NCBI GenBank assembly: GCA_031411995.1
Contig: JANOCD010000025.1
Location: forward strand, 1 to 64,000
DNA: 64,000 nt
Direction: 5' to 3'
Source: Rudanella sp031411995
Lineage (GTDB): Bacteria > Bacteroidota > Bacteroidia > Cytophagales > Spirosomataceae
The notes below the pieces were generated by a model that was not told the origin of the DNA, did no database searches, and worked only from the letters and a program-made list of their open reading frames with translations. Of the stretch, positions 1 through 7,325 are shown piece after piece; position 1 is the stretch's first letter, and each line of letters starts with the position of its first letter. A program made the position numbers and the translations under genes.

Positions 1-72
1 GAACAGAGCCGTTAAGCCCCGGGCTGCCGATGGTACTGGAGTCGAATCCGGGAGAGTAGGAAGCTGCCACCT
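1..72 (+). rRNA. rrf: 5S ribosomal RNA, 3' part (5' end outside window)
   Basis: The first bases hold the conserved 3' half of bacterial 5S rRNA: the GTTAAGCCC block, the loop CCGATGGTACTG, and the closing GAGAGTAGG followed by a GCTGCCAC strand. The gene starts before the window, so the rest of the rRNA operon (16S-23S) should lie to the left. The 3' end is set by comparison with E. coli 5S and may be off by a few bases. A strong hairpin-plus-T terminator follows within 25 bases. Confidence 0.92.
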
Positions 73-94
73 CTACTACTGAGTGAATAGAAGA

Positions 95-130
95 AGGGTC
101 TGTCATCGAAAGAGGACAGACCCTATTTTT
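95..130 (+). terminator. rRNA operon terminator
   Basis: A perfect 10-bp stem (95-104 with 115-124, AGGGTCTGTC/GACAGACCCT) with a 10-base loop is followed by ATTTTT. It lies directly after the 5S gene. It could also stop transcription of the LytTR gene arriving from the other strand, but the T-run favours the plus strand. Confidence 0.88.
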
Positions 131-161
131 GTTTATCTAGAGTCTATAGAAATCGACTTGC

Positions 162-554
162 CTAGGTTTCGTCATGAGATTTCATCAGTCGTTTTACCGA
201 CAACCATCGCCGACGCGAAATGCTTACTTTGTCCCCCGTTGACAGGTTCAGTTGCGGGCCTTTGTGCGTGAGTTGAACTTTCTGAATAAACTCCCTATTT
301 ACCATGCAGTTCTGATGAACCCGAATATACTGGCTCATTGGTAAGCGCAACTCGTAATGTTTAAGGGTATAGGCAGCAATTTGTCTGCTTCCGTCGTGCC
401 AGTAGAGCCAACTGTAACCTTTGGCTCCCCGAATCATGATCAGTTCGTGAATGGGTCTGGTACGCCAGCCGGTCATTGGATCTTTGTAGCGTAGTACGAC
501 AACCTGATTGTGATGGGAAACTGAGGTTAATGGACCAGTGAATAATGTGTTCAT
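162..554 (-). CDS. LytTR-domain DNA-binding protein
   Basis: A short protein of about 130 residues consisting almost only of a LytTR DNA-binding domain. The C-terminal half has the family pattern YIRVHQNCMVNREFI, where a conserved residue pair contacts DNA, followed by the beta hairpin LSTGDKVSISRRR. There is no receiver domain, so it is not a classical two-component regulator; it may be driven by a partner or by dimerisation. The ATG at 554 is preferred because the alternative TTG at 593 would fall inside the promoter candidate at 591-618. The stop lies about 40 bases from the rRNA terminator of the convergent operon. No target is visible. LytTR family is certain; function is not. Confidence 0.85.
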   Translation of the reverse strand: MNTLFTGPLTSVSHHNQVVVLRYKDPMTGWRTRPIHELIMIRGAKGYSWLYWHDGSRQIAAYTLKHYELRLPMSQYIRVHQNCMVNREFIQKVQLTHKGPQLNLSTGDKVSISRRRWLSVKRLMKSHDET

Positions 555-590
555 GGTTGAAAGAGGAATTAATGGTAATAAAGAGAAAGA

Positions 591-618
591 CAAATTATCC
601 GCCGTCTTTACTGATCAA
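591..618 (-). promoter_or_regulatory. Candidate promoter of the LytTR gene
   Basis: Read on the minus strand: TTG (618-616), 17 bases, then ATAATTTG (598-591), close to the Bacteroidota sigma-A pattern TTG-N17-23-TAnnTTTG. Predicted transcription would start about 30 bases before the ATG at 554. It rests on pattern only. Confidence 0.35.
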
Positions 619-740
619 TTGATTAAGTTATTATACGGATACTTATCAGTGTGTAATTAAGTATTTATTTTTGAAAAGTTATTAAAATTTTATAAAACTG
701 TTTGTAATAATGGGAGCTTCAGAACAGGATTTGCCTAATG

Positions 741-770
741 AAAAAAGCCGCTGATCTTCATCAGCGGCTT
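741..770 (-). terminator. Terminator after the small membrane protein
   Basis: Perfect 10-bp stem (745-754 with 761-770, AAGCCGCTGA/TCAGCGGCTT) with a 6-base loop, followed on the minus strand by six T (746-741). It ends the small gene at 798-983. Confidence 0.85.
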
Positions 771-797
771 AAAATATTACTTAATATCAGAGTAAAA

Positions 798-983
798 CTA
801 GAGGCCTGCAACGCGCATCACCAACGAGGGGCTAGAATGCACAATCATGGGATCCTGTGGCATTGTCTGAATGGGTTGAACCGTAGCCTGATTCGCATTT
901 ACGTAGGCAGTTTGACGGCGTGAAACCCGGTAGCATAAAATAAACAATAGGCCACCAATTAGTAACAAAACAATATTCTTCAT
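798..983 (-). CDS. Small single-pass membrane protein
   Basis: Sixty-one residues from the ATG at 983. The first about 20 form a hydrophobic segment (KNIVLLLIGGLLFILCY) followed by basic RVSRR, giving one N-terminal membrane anchor with the rest probably outside. I do not recognise a family. A second ATG at 1040 would add 19 polar residues before the anchor and is less likely. The gene stands alone and a clear terminator follows. Coding status rests on the anchor pattern and the terminator; it could be a lineage-specific small protein. Confidence 0.55.
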   Translation of the reverse strand: MKNIVLLLIGGLLFILCYRVSRRQTAYVNANQATVQPIQTMPQDPMIVHSSPSLVMRVAGL

Positions 984-1137
984 GAGTTGAGTATCAATAT
1001 GAGTGATTATCAATGGGCGAGTAGACTGATGTGCTTCCATGTCTTGTATTCAACGGCTCATGTTATGTTCTGGTTCACAATATTGAGCCAACGGTCATTG
1101 TTGAAAAGAATTTGAATTATTCCATTAATTTATTCGC

Positions 1138-1725
1138 TTAGATACTGATTCCCAGTCTAATAGAAAGTCGATTATAGAGCCGATTTTCTGAACGGGTAAC
1201 CTCATTCCAGCGCAAGGGTTTCTCTGCCTGAACTTGTTGATGCTTATACCCCAAGGTCAATAATAAGCCCCCTTTGTCAGGCTTGCCAAACCGAAGGCCA
1301 ATTCCCGGATTCAGCATCAGCCCACCCGTAACAGAATAACCTGTTGAGGATTTATGAAGCCAGGTGAGGGCGTAACCGGCATCGGCACTAGCAAAAAGAC
1401 TCACATTTCGGTCGGAAGGTTGAGTGAGTTGAAAACGAATCCCTCCTCCAACAGGCATGAGCAAAGCCGATTTGTACCAATCAATTCCTACGAGTGCACC
1501 AACCGCCAATCGTTTTGTGACTTGTACCCCGCAAAGGGTTTGCACACTTAAACTGGTCTTATTGGTAACCTCCTCGTTGATCTCTGTTCCAGAAACAACT
1601 CGCCCAAACAGTCCACCGACCTCCGTGTAATTCACAAATGGCATTGATCGGTGTCGAATCTGAGCTTCTGACGTGAGAGCTATTAATTGGACACACAACA
1701 GTAGTAAAAGTTTAACAGGCTTCAT
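1138..1725 (-). CDS. Outer-membrane beta-barrel-like protein
   Basis: A 195-residue exported protein. The start at 1725 gives a clean signal peptide (KPVKLLLLLCVQLIALTSEAQ) cut after SEAQ. The mature part alternates polar and hydrophobic residues with many glycines and ends ...RLSIRLGISI, typical of small outer-membrane barrels of the PorT/OmpA-like kind in Bacteroidota. It starts 7 bases after the LVIVD-repeat gene and is probably cotranscribed with it. The specific role is unknown. A GTG at 1746 would overlap the upstream gene and extend before the signal peptide, so it is rejected. Confidence 0.7.
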   Translation of the reverse strand: MKPVKLLLLLCVQLIALTSEAQIRHRSMPFVNYTEVGGLFGRVVSGTEINEEVTNKTSLSVQTLCGVQVTKRLAVGALVGIDWYKSALLMPVGGGIRFQLTQPSDRNVSLFASADAGYALTWLHKSSTGYSVTGGLMLNPGIGLRFGKPDKGGLLLTLGYKHQQVQAEKPLRWNEVTRSENRLYNRLSIRLGISI

Positions 1726-1732
1726 GAAAGAT

Positions 1733-3034
1733 TTAGCTAATGGCACCGGGCCGTTGAACGGGAATCTTACTCATTAAGCGCAATTTTCGTGGATTGCTGT
1801 AGTCGTACTGGTAAAAACCATCGCGGCCTATCAGCAATAACGATTTACCAAGCGGTATAACATCGTAGGCATCAATCTTGTCAATATACTCCAGCAGGTT
1901 CCGGTCGATGTTCTGAACATCGCTGGCATTGAATGTTTTCAGGCCGTAAGCTCCTTCACAGATAAACAGGTTTGGAAAGTCAATGCCAAGCCCGTGCGGA
2001 TTTCTCATGGGGTAACTTTTAATGAGTCTTGGACTTAGCAGGTTTGAGATGTCAACAACGTCCAACTGGTTGGTGAAACCTTGGCAGGTGTTTCCCGACC
2101 GAAGTGTAACATAGGCAGTGTTGCCGTGAACAACAACCGGGTCGCAAACGCGGGCGTGTTGGAACACCGAAAGCCGTTCGGGTTTTTGTGGGTTTCGGTT
2201 ATCATAAATATGCATACCTGACTGTGAGCCGATGAACAATTTATCTCCGTAGGGGAAAATCGTTTCGATGCCCCAGCCCAACTGGACTTTGTTGCCAATT
2301 TGAGGGTCGGCGGGGTTTTGAATATCAAACAGCTGTAAAGTCGAGGCATTGACTGTGTAGAGATAATTGTCGTATAGGGCAAAACGGGCCATCGAACCAG
2401 CTGTTCCGTTGGTGGCTTGTTGTTGCCCACCAGCCGTTGACGAAGCTGCCCCCAGAGCGCGGGAATCGAACGCAAAGGTTGTTGCCCACCAACCGTTTGG
2501 TGCAACAGATTCTTCGCAATTGGTCTGGATCTCTTCTTTCACATAGTCAACGCGCTGATCGTGAACATCACCCGTGCTTGAGTTTACAAACCAGGAGCCA
2601 CCATTGAACTGGCCGTTGGGAAAAACGTTGTTGACGCGCTTGAGTTGGCGGATGTTAGTTACGTCGCTAATGTCGAGAGCCACTAAATCCATGTAGCTGT
2701 CGGCGTACAAAATGTTGTTGCGAACGGCCATATCGCCATTGCCCTGAATGCGGATGAACGCCACCATTTTGGGCGATTCCGGGTTCCGGTTGTCGATGAT
2801 GTGGATGCCCTGTTTGACTTCATTGATAAAAAGGAAACCATCTTTCGTATAAATTTTGCCTGGTTCCTGCAAGGTGCGAGCCGACTCGGTGCCAATGGGT
2901 TGGCGAATCTGATTAGCGGTGAAGACTACGGGTGTGAACCGCTTGAACACGCGCGTTTCAGTGCATTTGTCGGTACAGGCTGTTTGAGAAAGCCCCAAAA
3001 GCAATACAGTAAGTAAGTAGAGAGTCTGTTTCAT
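1733..3034 (-). CDS. LVIVD-repeat lipoprotein
   Basis: A 433-residue surface or periplasmic lipoprotein. The N-terminus is a lipoprotein signal (LLLGLSQTAC, lipid Cys at about 20). The body holds repeated units of the form 'xLYvadxxxLxvxDisnPxxP': GIHIIDNRNPESP, LVALDISDVTNIR, LQLFDIQNPADPQ, GMHIYDNRNPQKP and LDVVDISNLLSPR. These are LVIVD repeats, which fold as a beta-propeller. Members are common in Cytophagales and have no known enzymatic activity; binding or scaffolding is the usual guess. A barrel protein gene follows at 7 bases. Family assignment is firm, function is open. Confidence 0.88.
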   Translation of the reverse strand: MKQTLYLLTVLLLGLSQTACTDKCTETRVFKRFTPVVFTANQIRQPIGTESARTLQEPGKIYTKDGFLFINEVKQGIHIIDNRNPESPKMVAFIRIQGNGDMAVRNNILYADSYMDLVALDISDVTNIRQLKRVNNVFPNGQFNGGSWFVNSSTGDVHDQRVDYVKEEIQTNCEESVAPNGWWATTFAFDSRALGAASSTAGGQQQATNGTAGSMARFALYDNYLYTVNASTLQLFDIQNPADPQIGNKVQLGWGIETIFPYGDKLFIGSQSGMHIYDNRNPQKPERLSVFQHARVCDPVVVHGNTAYVTLRSGNTCQGFTNQLDVVDISNLLSPRLIKSYPMRNPHGLGIDFPNLFICEGAYGLKTFNASDVQNIDRNLLEYIDKIDAYDVIPLGKSLLLIGRDGFYQYDYSNPRKLRLMSKIPVQRPGAIS

Positions 3035-3096
3035 GGCGTTGGTTGTTGTTTTATAGACACTAGACCCATCTCAACAAACAAAGGTTGGAATCGCCC

Positions 3097-3135
3097 AAAA
3101 AAAATCGTCCGGCAGCCTTAATGCCCCCGGACGAT
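3097..3135 (-). terminator. Terminator after the lipoprotein pair
   Basis: A 9-bp stem (3104-3112 with 3127-3135, ATCGTCCGG/CCGGACGAT) is followed on the minus strand by eight T (3104-3097). It separates the small lipoprotein operon from the LVIVD gene. Confidence 0.85.
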
Positions 3136-3163
3136 CTGCCTTACACAAAAAGTCAGATACTAT

Positions 3164-3607
3164 TTATTGCTTGTCAAATACCAAGACACTCCATTGAGTA
3201 TCGCGGGACCGAAGCTGAAGTTTACCACCCACTAATTCGGCTTTCTCCACCTGCTGCAGACTGTTGAAATAGGTTGTTTCAGCCGTCATGGCTTCTGGGG
3301 AACCGCCACGCTTGGTGGCGATAATGGCACTCACATTGACAATACCATTGGCCTGAATGGTTGCATCAGCCCCGTACTGATTCACTGGCGACAAACCCGA
3401 CACGCGGTAGGTTGGCGTATTTCCTTCTGTTGTTTTCTGGGTAATTTCAAGAGTGATCGTGAAATCTGTTTTCGGATTTGAGAGATTCCATTTACCAATC
3501 AGATTACTCAAGTCAGCAGGTTGCACGATGGTGTTGGTTGACTGGCGATTACAGCCAGAAAAGGAGCTTAAACTCAGCAGAAGCAGACTCCAAAAGATGG
3601 TTTTCAT
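3164..3607 (-). CDS. Small lipoprotein, unknown function
   Basis: A 147-residue lipoprotein from the ATG at 3607; the signal runs KTIFWSLLLLSLSSFSGC with the lipobox FSGC. The mature part (LIGKWNLSNPKTDFTITLEI ...) has the 'xGxWxL' opening and beta-strand-rich pattern of lipocalin-like or META-like lipoproteins of Bacteroidota, but no family can be named with certainty. The longer TTG start at 3616 adds three residues only. It is the second gene of a pair with the Cys-rich lipoprotein upstream (12-base gap) and ends at a strong terminator. Confidence 0.68.
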   Translation of the reverse strand: MKTIFWSLLLLSLSSFSGCNRQSTNTIVQPADLSNLIGKWNLSNPKTDFTITLEITQKTTEGNTPTYRVSGLSPVNQYGADATIQANGIVNVSAIIATKRGGSPEAMTAETTYFNSLQQVEKAELVGGKLQLRSRDTQWSVLVFDKQ

Positions 3608-3619
3608 ATAGATCAATGT

Positions 3620-4093
3620 TTATTGACAGTCACTGAACAAGTCGCGCTGCGTTCTTAATTCTTTCACTAATGTCTCGAAACCGGGTATCGTTTTGCCGTT
3701 CTCAAAGGTAACCCGGTGTTTCTGTTGCCCCAGTTGTAATTCTAGGTATTCGGCCCCGCCGTCGGCGCAGTCGGGACAACCAATGGATTCAGGAAGCTTT
3801 AAAAATTCAGTAAACTTTGTCAACGAACTCAAATTGGCAGCTTTACTTTCGGTCATCGTTTGGGTGCAGGTGCGGGTGGGATACTTGGCCGGATCGCGTA
3901 GACTACTTTTTGTATACGTGGCGGTATTCCCAACTAATTCCATGTCTTTGTTGCAATAGCCCATACACATTCCGAACGATGTGCCGGAGCGAATCACAAC
4001 AGATTCGGCAGCCGCATTCTCGGCCGTCACAAGGGGTTGATCCGAACAACGAACCAAACCCATCAGCAATAGAGAAACAAGTGCGATTTTCAT
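3620..4093 (-). CDS. Cysteine-rich lipoprotein, unknown function
   Basis: A 157-residue lipoprotein; signal KIALVSLLLMGLVRC with lipid Cys at about 16. The mature domain has several cysteines in a pattern (SFGMCMGYC, RTCT, GCPDC, SDCQ at the end) that suggests disulfides or metal binding, and a stretch GAEYLELQLGQQKHRVTF that looks like beta strands. I do not recognise a named family. It heads a two-gene unit with the lipoprotein at 3164-3607 and lies just after the sigma/barrel operon on the same strand (17-base gap), so it may be read through from that operon. Confidence 0.66.
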   Translation of the reverse strand: MKIALVSLLLMGLVRCSDQPLVTAENAAAESVVIRSGTSFGMCMGYCNKDMELVGNTATYTKSSLRDPAKYPTRTCTQTMTESKAANLSSLTKFTEFLKLPESIGCPDCADGGAEYLELQLGQQKHRVTFENGKTIPGFETLVKELRTQRDLFSDCQ

Positions 4094-4110
4094 GACAGTA
4101 GGGTGATTAA

Positions 4111-5772
4111 CTAAAAGTGATAATCAAGTCCAACACTTACACCCATTGTTTGGGGACGGGTGGTAAGATCGGCTCCCACACGGGTGCCTCGTTGCAGGGC
4201 TTGCTGGAAAATACCGGCCATCGAAGCCGACCAACGCCGGGTGGGCCGATACCGGAACCGAAGCCCGGTGGAAGCCGAGAGCGTAATGGGCCGATAAACC
4301 ATGTCGGTATTGGTGATACTCAGTTGATTATTAACGGTATTACGAACGAACAGGTTCGTGAGCAAGCCGCCCAACACAGTGAAGCCAAGCCGTTTGCGGG
4401 GCCGAATCTGGTAGCCAAGCTGAACGGGCACCTGCACAAACGTGTAATCGTTCGATAATTGCTGGGGTCGGGCTACGTCATAAACATTGACGTTGAGCAG
4501 CGACTTGGTAGCGTCGTAGCTACCGGTTGGGCCACCCGAACCAGTCATTGGACCACCGCCTACTGGAGGAGTGGCTGTATTGCTACCCAAATCAGCCGAA
4601 ACCCGACTGTTGTTGAGCGCATCGGCATACAGATTTGACAAACGACCATTGGGCGCGAGGGCCGACACAATGGTCTGCACCGGACTGTTCACCGTTGAAC
4701 GACCCTCCAGATAACCCAAACCCGTTTCTATTGACCACCGGTTGCTCAACTGAATACCGCTCGAAAGCTGGTAGGCTACTGACAAATCGGCCCGGCTTTT
4801 CAGGCTTGGATTCTTGCTGTAGGCGGCACTGCTGTTCTGGGCAAAAGCGTTGCCATAAGTAGCTGAAGCCTGTTGCAAACCAACGCCCGGATTGAACGAC
4901 GAAGGCATCACGCTAACCGAAGCCCAATGTTCTGATTTAGCTTTTTGAACTTCTGTATCGGTAGGGACACTACTTGTTTCTGTCGGTCGGAACCACACAA
5001 TGCGCTGGGTTCCGTACAGGGTCGGTAGCTGAACAGGCCGGGAGTCCATCATGGCCAGTTCTGGGGCTGTTGCAATGGCCTGCTCAAGGGCTTTTCCGGG
5101 TAAGAGGTTATCCGATTTTAGCTCCTGATTGGTGCGGCCAAAAACCGCATTCTGACCTGGTTGATTGGAGGCAACTGTTGGAGGTTGTGTGGGTGAATTA
5201 GAAAACTGTTTCGACAGGTTAGCGGACTGTTCTGATGGCGTTGTTTGGCCTACTACTAATGTTTCCTTCGTTTGCCGGGCTGCCATTGTTGTCCGCTTAT
5301 TTTGTTGATCATGAATCGCTGACCGAGATGCCAAGACTTGCGTTGAAGGAGCTAAATCTGACGCGGGATTTGTCTTTCCGTCATCAGTTGTTTTAGTATT
5401 AACTTTAACCAACTCTGGCCGCGTTGCCTCCTGTTGTGTAAATGGTTCAAGGGGTCGCGTTGGGCTTGCCTTTGGCAGCTTTGTGGCCATCGAAGCCGCC
5501 TGATTTCCCGGATTTACTACGGGTGTTTGCCCGCTCCACCAGCCCAGCAACAAGAGAGCCACGGCGGCTGCCGCACCCCACGCCCAGGTGGACGAGCGTC
5601 CCCAAAACGGCACAATAATCACTCGGTCGTCTTTCTCGCGCTCTAAATCCCGTTCGATGGCATCCCAAACACGGGGCGGGGGCGTTTCAGCGGCTTCGTC
5701 GAAAAGACGCTGCCAATTGGGGTTGCCCTCTCCGCGTGGTACTGGATTGATATGTTCGTTTAACTCACTCAT
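4111..5772 (-). CDS. Membrane-anchored protein with C-terminal beta-barrel, partner of ECF sigma factor
   Basis: A 553-residue protein starting one base after the sigma factor stop, hence translationally coupled and a probable anti-sigma-type partner. Architecture: about 55 polar residues with the FDEAAETPPPRVWDAIERDLE segment seen at the N-terminus of such partners; one membrane helix (about 62-80, WAWGAAAAVALLLLGWW); a long Ser/Thr/Gln/Pro-rich linker to about 230; then a region of alternating strands (SVSVMPSSFNPGVGL, QLSSGIQLSNRWSIETGLGYLEG, VPVQLGYQIRPRKRLGFTVLGG) ending GVSVGLDYHF, like a PorT-type outer-membrane barrel. Inner-membrane anchor and barrel in one chain is odd; see findings. 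The anti-sigma role is inferred from position. Confidence 0.78.
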   Translation of the reverse strand: MSELNEHINPVPRGEGNPNWQRLFDEAAETPPPRVWDAIERDLEREKDDRVIIVPFWGRSSTWAWGAAAAVALLLLGWWSGQTPVVNPGNQAASMATKLPKASPTRPLEPFTQQEATRPELVKVNTKTTDDGKTNPASDLAPSTQVLASRSAIHDQQNKRTTMAARQTKETLVVGQTTPSEQSANLSKQFSNSPTQPPTVASNQPGQNAVFGRTNQELKSDNLLPGKALEQAIATAPELAMMDSRPVQLPTLYGTQRIVWFRPTETSSVPTDTEVQKAKSEHWASVSVMPSSFNPGVGLQQASATYGNAFAQNSSAAYSKNPSLKSRADLSVAYQLSSGIQLSNRWSIETGLGYLEGRSTVNSPVQTIVSALAPNGRLSNLYADALNNSRVSADLGSNTATPPVGGGPMTGSGGPTGSYDATKSLLNVNVYDVARPQQLSNDYTFVQVPVQLGYQIRPRKRLGFTVLGGLLTNLFVRNTVNNQLSITNTDMVYRPITLSASTGLRFRYRPTRRWSASMAGIFQQALQRGTRVGADLTTRPQTMGVSVGLDYHF

Positions 5773-5773
5773 T

Positions 5774-6340
5774 TCATAGTTGTTGTTCTGTTGAATGGTG
5801 TTCGGGTGATTGACCATCCAGTTGTAATTTATGTTGTAACAGAGCGCGTGCTCTAGAATATTGCGACTTTGAGGTGCCTTCCGATATACTCAGCATCTCG
5901 CCAATTTCGGGATGACTATACCCCTCGATGGCGAACAGGTTAAACACAGCCCGGCATCCTGGTGGCAATTCCTGAATCAGGGCCAACAGATACTGGTAGT
6001 TAAGGGTCGGAAGGCTTAGGTCGTCCTGCGACAAAAGCGGTGCCATCTCGTCGATGTCAGCCGCCTGATCCCAGGGTTGTTGGGTGCGGATATATTTAAG
6101 TGCCGTGTTGATCACGATTCGCTTTAGCCATGCTTCGAGCGGGCAGTCGAACCGAAACTGATCGATGTACCGGTAGATTTTTACGAACGCATCCTGCAAC
6201 ACATCTTCGGCCCCGTTTGGATCTTTGGTATACCGTTTACTAACCACAAAGAGCTTCCCGGCAAACCGCTCGTAGAGCTGTCGCTGCATGGCGCGGTCCT
6301 GTTTTCGGCACCCTTCTACTAGTTCATAATCACTCAGCAT
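5774..6340 (-). CDS. ECF RNA polymerase sigma factor
   Basis: A 188-residue sigma-70 family protein of the ECF class. Region 2 is visible as DRAMQRQLYERFAGKLFVVSKRYTKDPNGAEDVLQDAFVKIYRYIDQF (DVLQDAF is the classic region 2.2 core), and region 4 as LPPGCRAVFNLFAIEGYSHPEIGEMLSISEGTSKSQYSRAR. The ATG at 6340 is preferred over the TTG at 6367. The coupled downstream gene encodes a membrane-anchored partner, the usual control for ECF factors. It is divergent from the TIM-barrel gene at 6452. Family is certain; the signal and regulon are unknown. Confidence 0.93.
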   Translation of the reverse strand: MLSDYELVEGCRKQDRAMQRQLYERFAGKLFVVSKRYTKDPNGAEDVLQDAFVKIYRYIDQFRFDCPLEAWLKRIVINTALKYIRTQQPWDQAADIDEMAPLLSQDDLSLPTLNYQYLLALIQELPPGCRAVFNLFAIEGYSHPEIGEMLSISEGTSKSQYSRARALLQHKLQLDGQSPEHHSTEQQL

Positions 6341-6451
6341 ATCAACGTTGACGAAGTATAGACCCAACTAAAGGTCGAAGGGTTGGAATGGATTGAAAAA
6401 AAAACTGAAAAAGGGTCGGGATAATGCTCCACCAAACAGCTTTCGTAGTAT

Positions 6452-7324
6452 ATGGACCGGAAAGCATTTCTTGAAAAAGCCCTATTAATCACTGGTGTAG
6501 CCACGCTATCACCCCAATTAGGCAAATCGTTTGGCCTAGACAAGTCACAAAGAAAGCAAAACTTTCCTATTGGAGCTTGCGATTGGTCTATAAATGGGCA
6601 AGCTTCACTCAAGGCATTTGATACGGCCAAACAAATTGGACTTGACGGAATTCAGGTCAGTTTAAACTCGTTAAAAGATGAGATTCACCTGCGCGATCCG
6701 GGTGTGCAGCAACAGTATAACGATGCAGCCAAACGCACTGGTGTAGCCATTAGCGGGCTGGCTATCGGCACCCTGAATGAGATTCCGTATAAGTCGGAAG
6801 CTCGCACCGAGCAATGGGTTCAGGACAGCGTGGACGTGGCAAAAGCATTGGGCGTGAAGACAATTCTGCTTGCCTTCTTCAGCAAGAACGACCTAAAAAA
6901 TGACCCCAAAGGCACTCAGATTGTTATTGAACGGTTAAAAGCGGTGGCCCCGAAAGCTGAAAAAGCCGGGGTTACATTGGGTCTTGAAACATGGTTGTCG
7001 GCACCCGAACACATGGCCATTGTCGACGCGGTGGGATCGAAAGCTGTCAAGGTTTATTACGATGTCTGTAATTCGAGCGTGATGGGGTACGATATTTTCC
7101 AGGAAATGCGCGACCTTGGCACTGAGCAGATTTGTGAGGTTCACATCAAAGAAAATGGCTTTCTGATTGGGCAGGGAAAGGTCGATATGAAGCGCGTTCG
7201 GCAAACGCTGGACGAAATCGGCTACCGGGGCTGGCTGCAATTAGAAGGAGCCGTTCCGCAAGGCAAACCAATGATGGACAGTTATTTGGAAAATATAAAA
7301 GCAGCCCGACAGTTATTTAACTGA
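6452..7324 (+). CDS. Sugar phosphate isomerase/epimerase (xylose isomerase-like TIM barrel)
   Basis: A 290-residue AP-endonuclease-2/xylose-isomerase-like TIM barrel. The N-terminus (RKAFLEKALLITGVATLSP) resembles a weak export signal, common in these proteins in Cytophagales. Metal-site features are visible: the TLGLETW strand with Glu, VYYDVCNSS with Asp, ICEVHIKEN with His, and LQLEGAV with Glu near the C-terminus. Members act on keto/aldose sugars or cyclitols, often next to Gfo/Idh/MocA oxidoreductases as found here at 14079-15437. One base separates it from the heme protein gene, so they form an operon. Exact substrate unknown. Confidence 0.85.
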   Translation: MDRKAFLEKALLITGVATLSPQLGKSFGLDKSQRKQNFPIGACDWSINGQASLKAFDTAKQIGLDGIQVSLNSLKDEIHLRDPGVQQQYNDAAKRTGVAISGLAIGTLNEIPYKSEARTEQWVQDSVDVAKALGVKTILLAFFSKNDLKNDPKGTQIVIERLKAVAPKAEKAGVTLGLETWLSAPEHMAIVDAVGSKAVKVYYDVCNSSVMGYDIFQEMRDLGTEQICEVHIKENGFLIGQGKVDMKRVRQTLDEIGYRGWLQLEGAVPQGKPMMDSYLENIKAARQLFN

Positions 7325-7325
7325 T

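Noticed and set aside
2035..2505. 156-codon frame inside the LVIVD gene in another reading frame
   Set aside because: Same strand, shifted frame; no start context and no recognisable domain, while the main frame has the LVIVD repeats.
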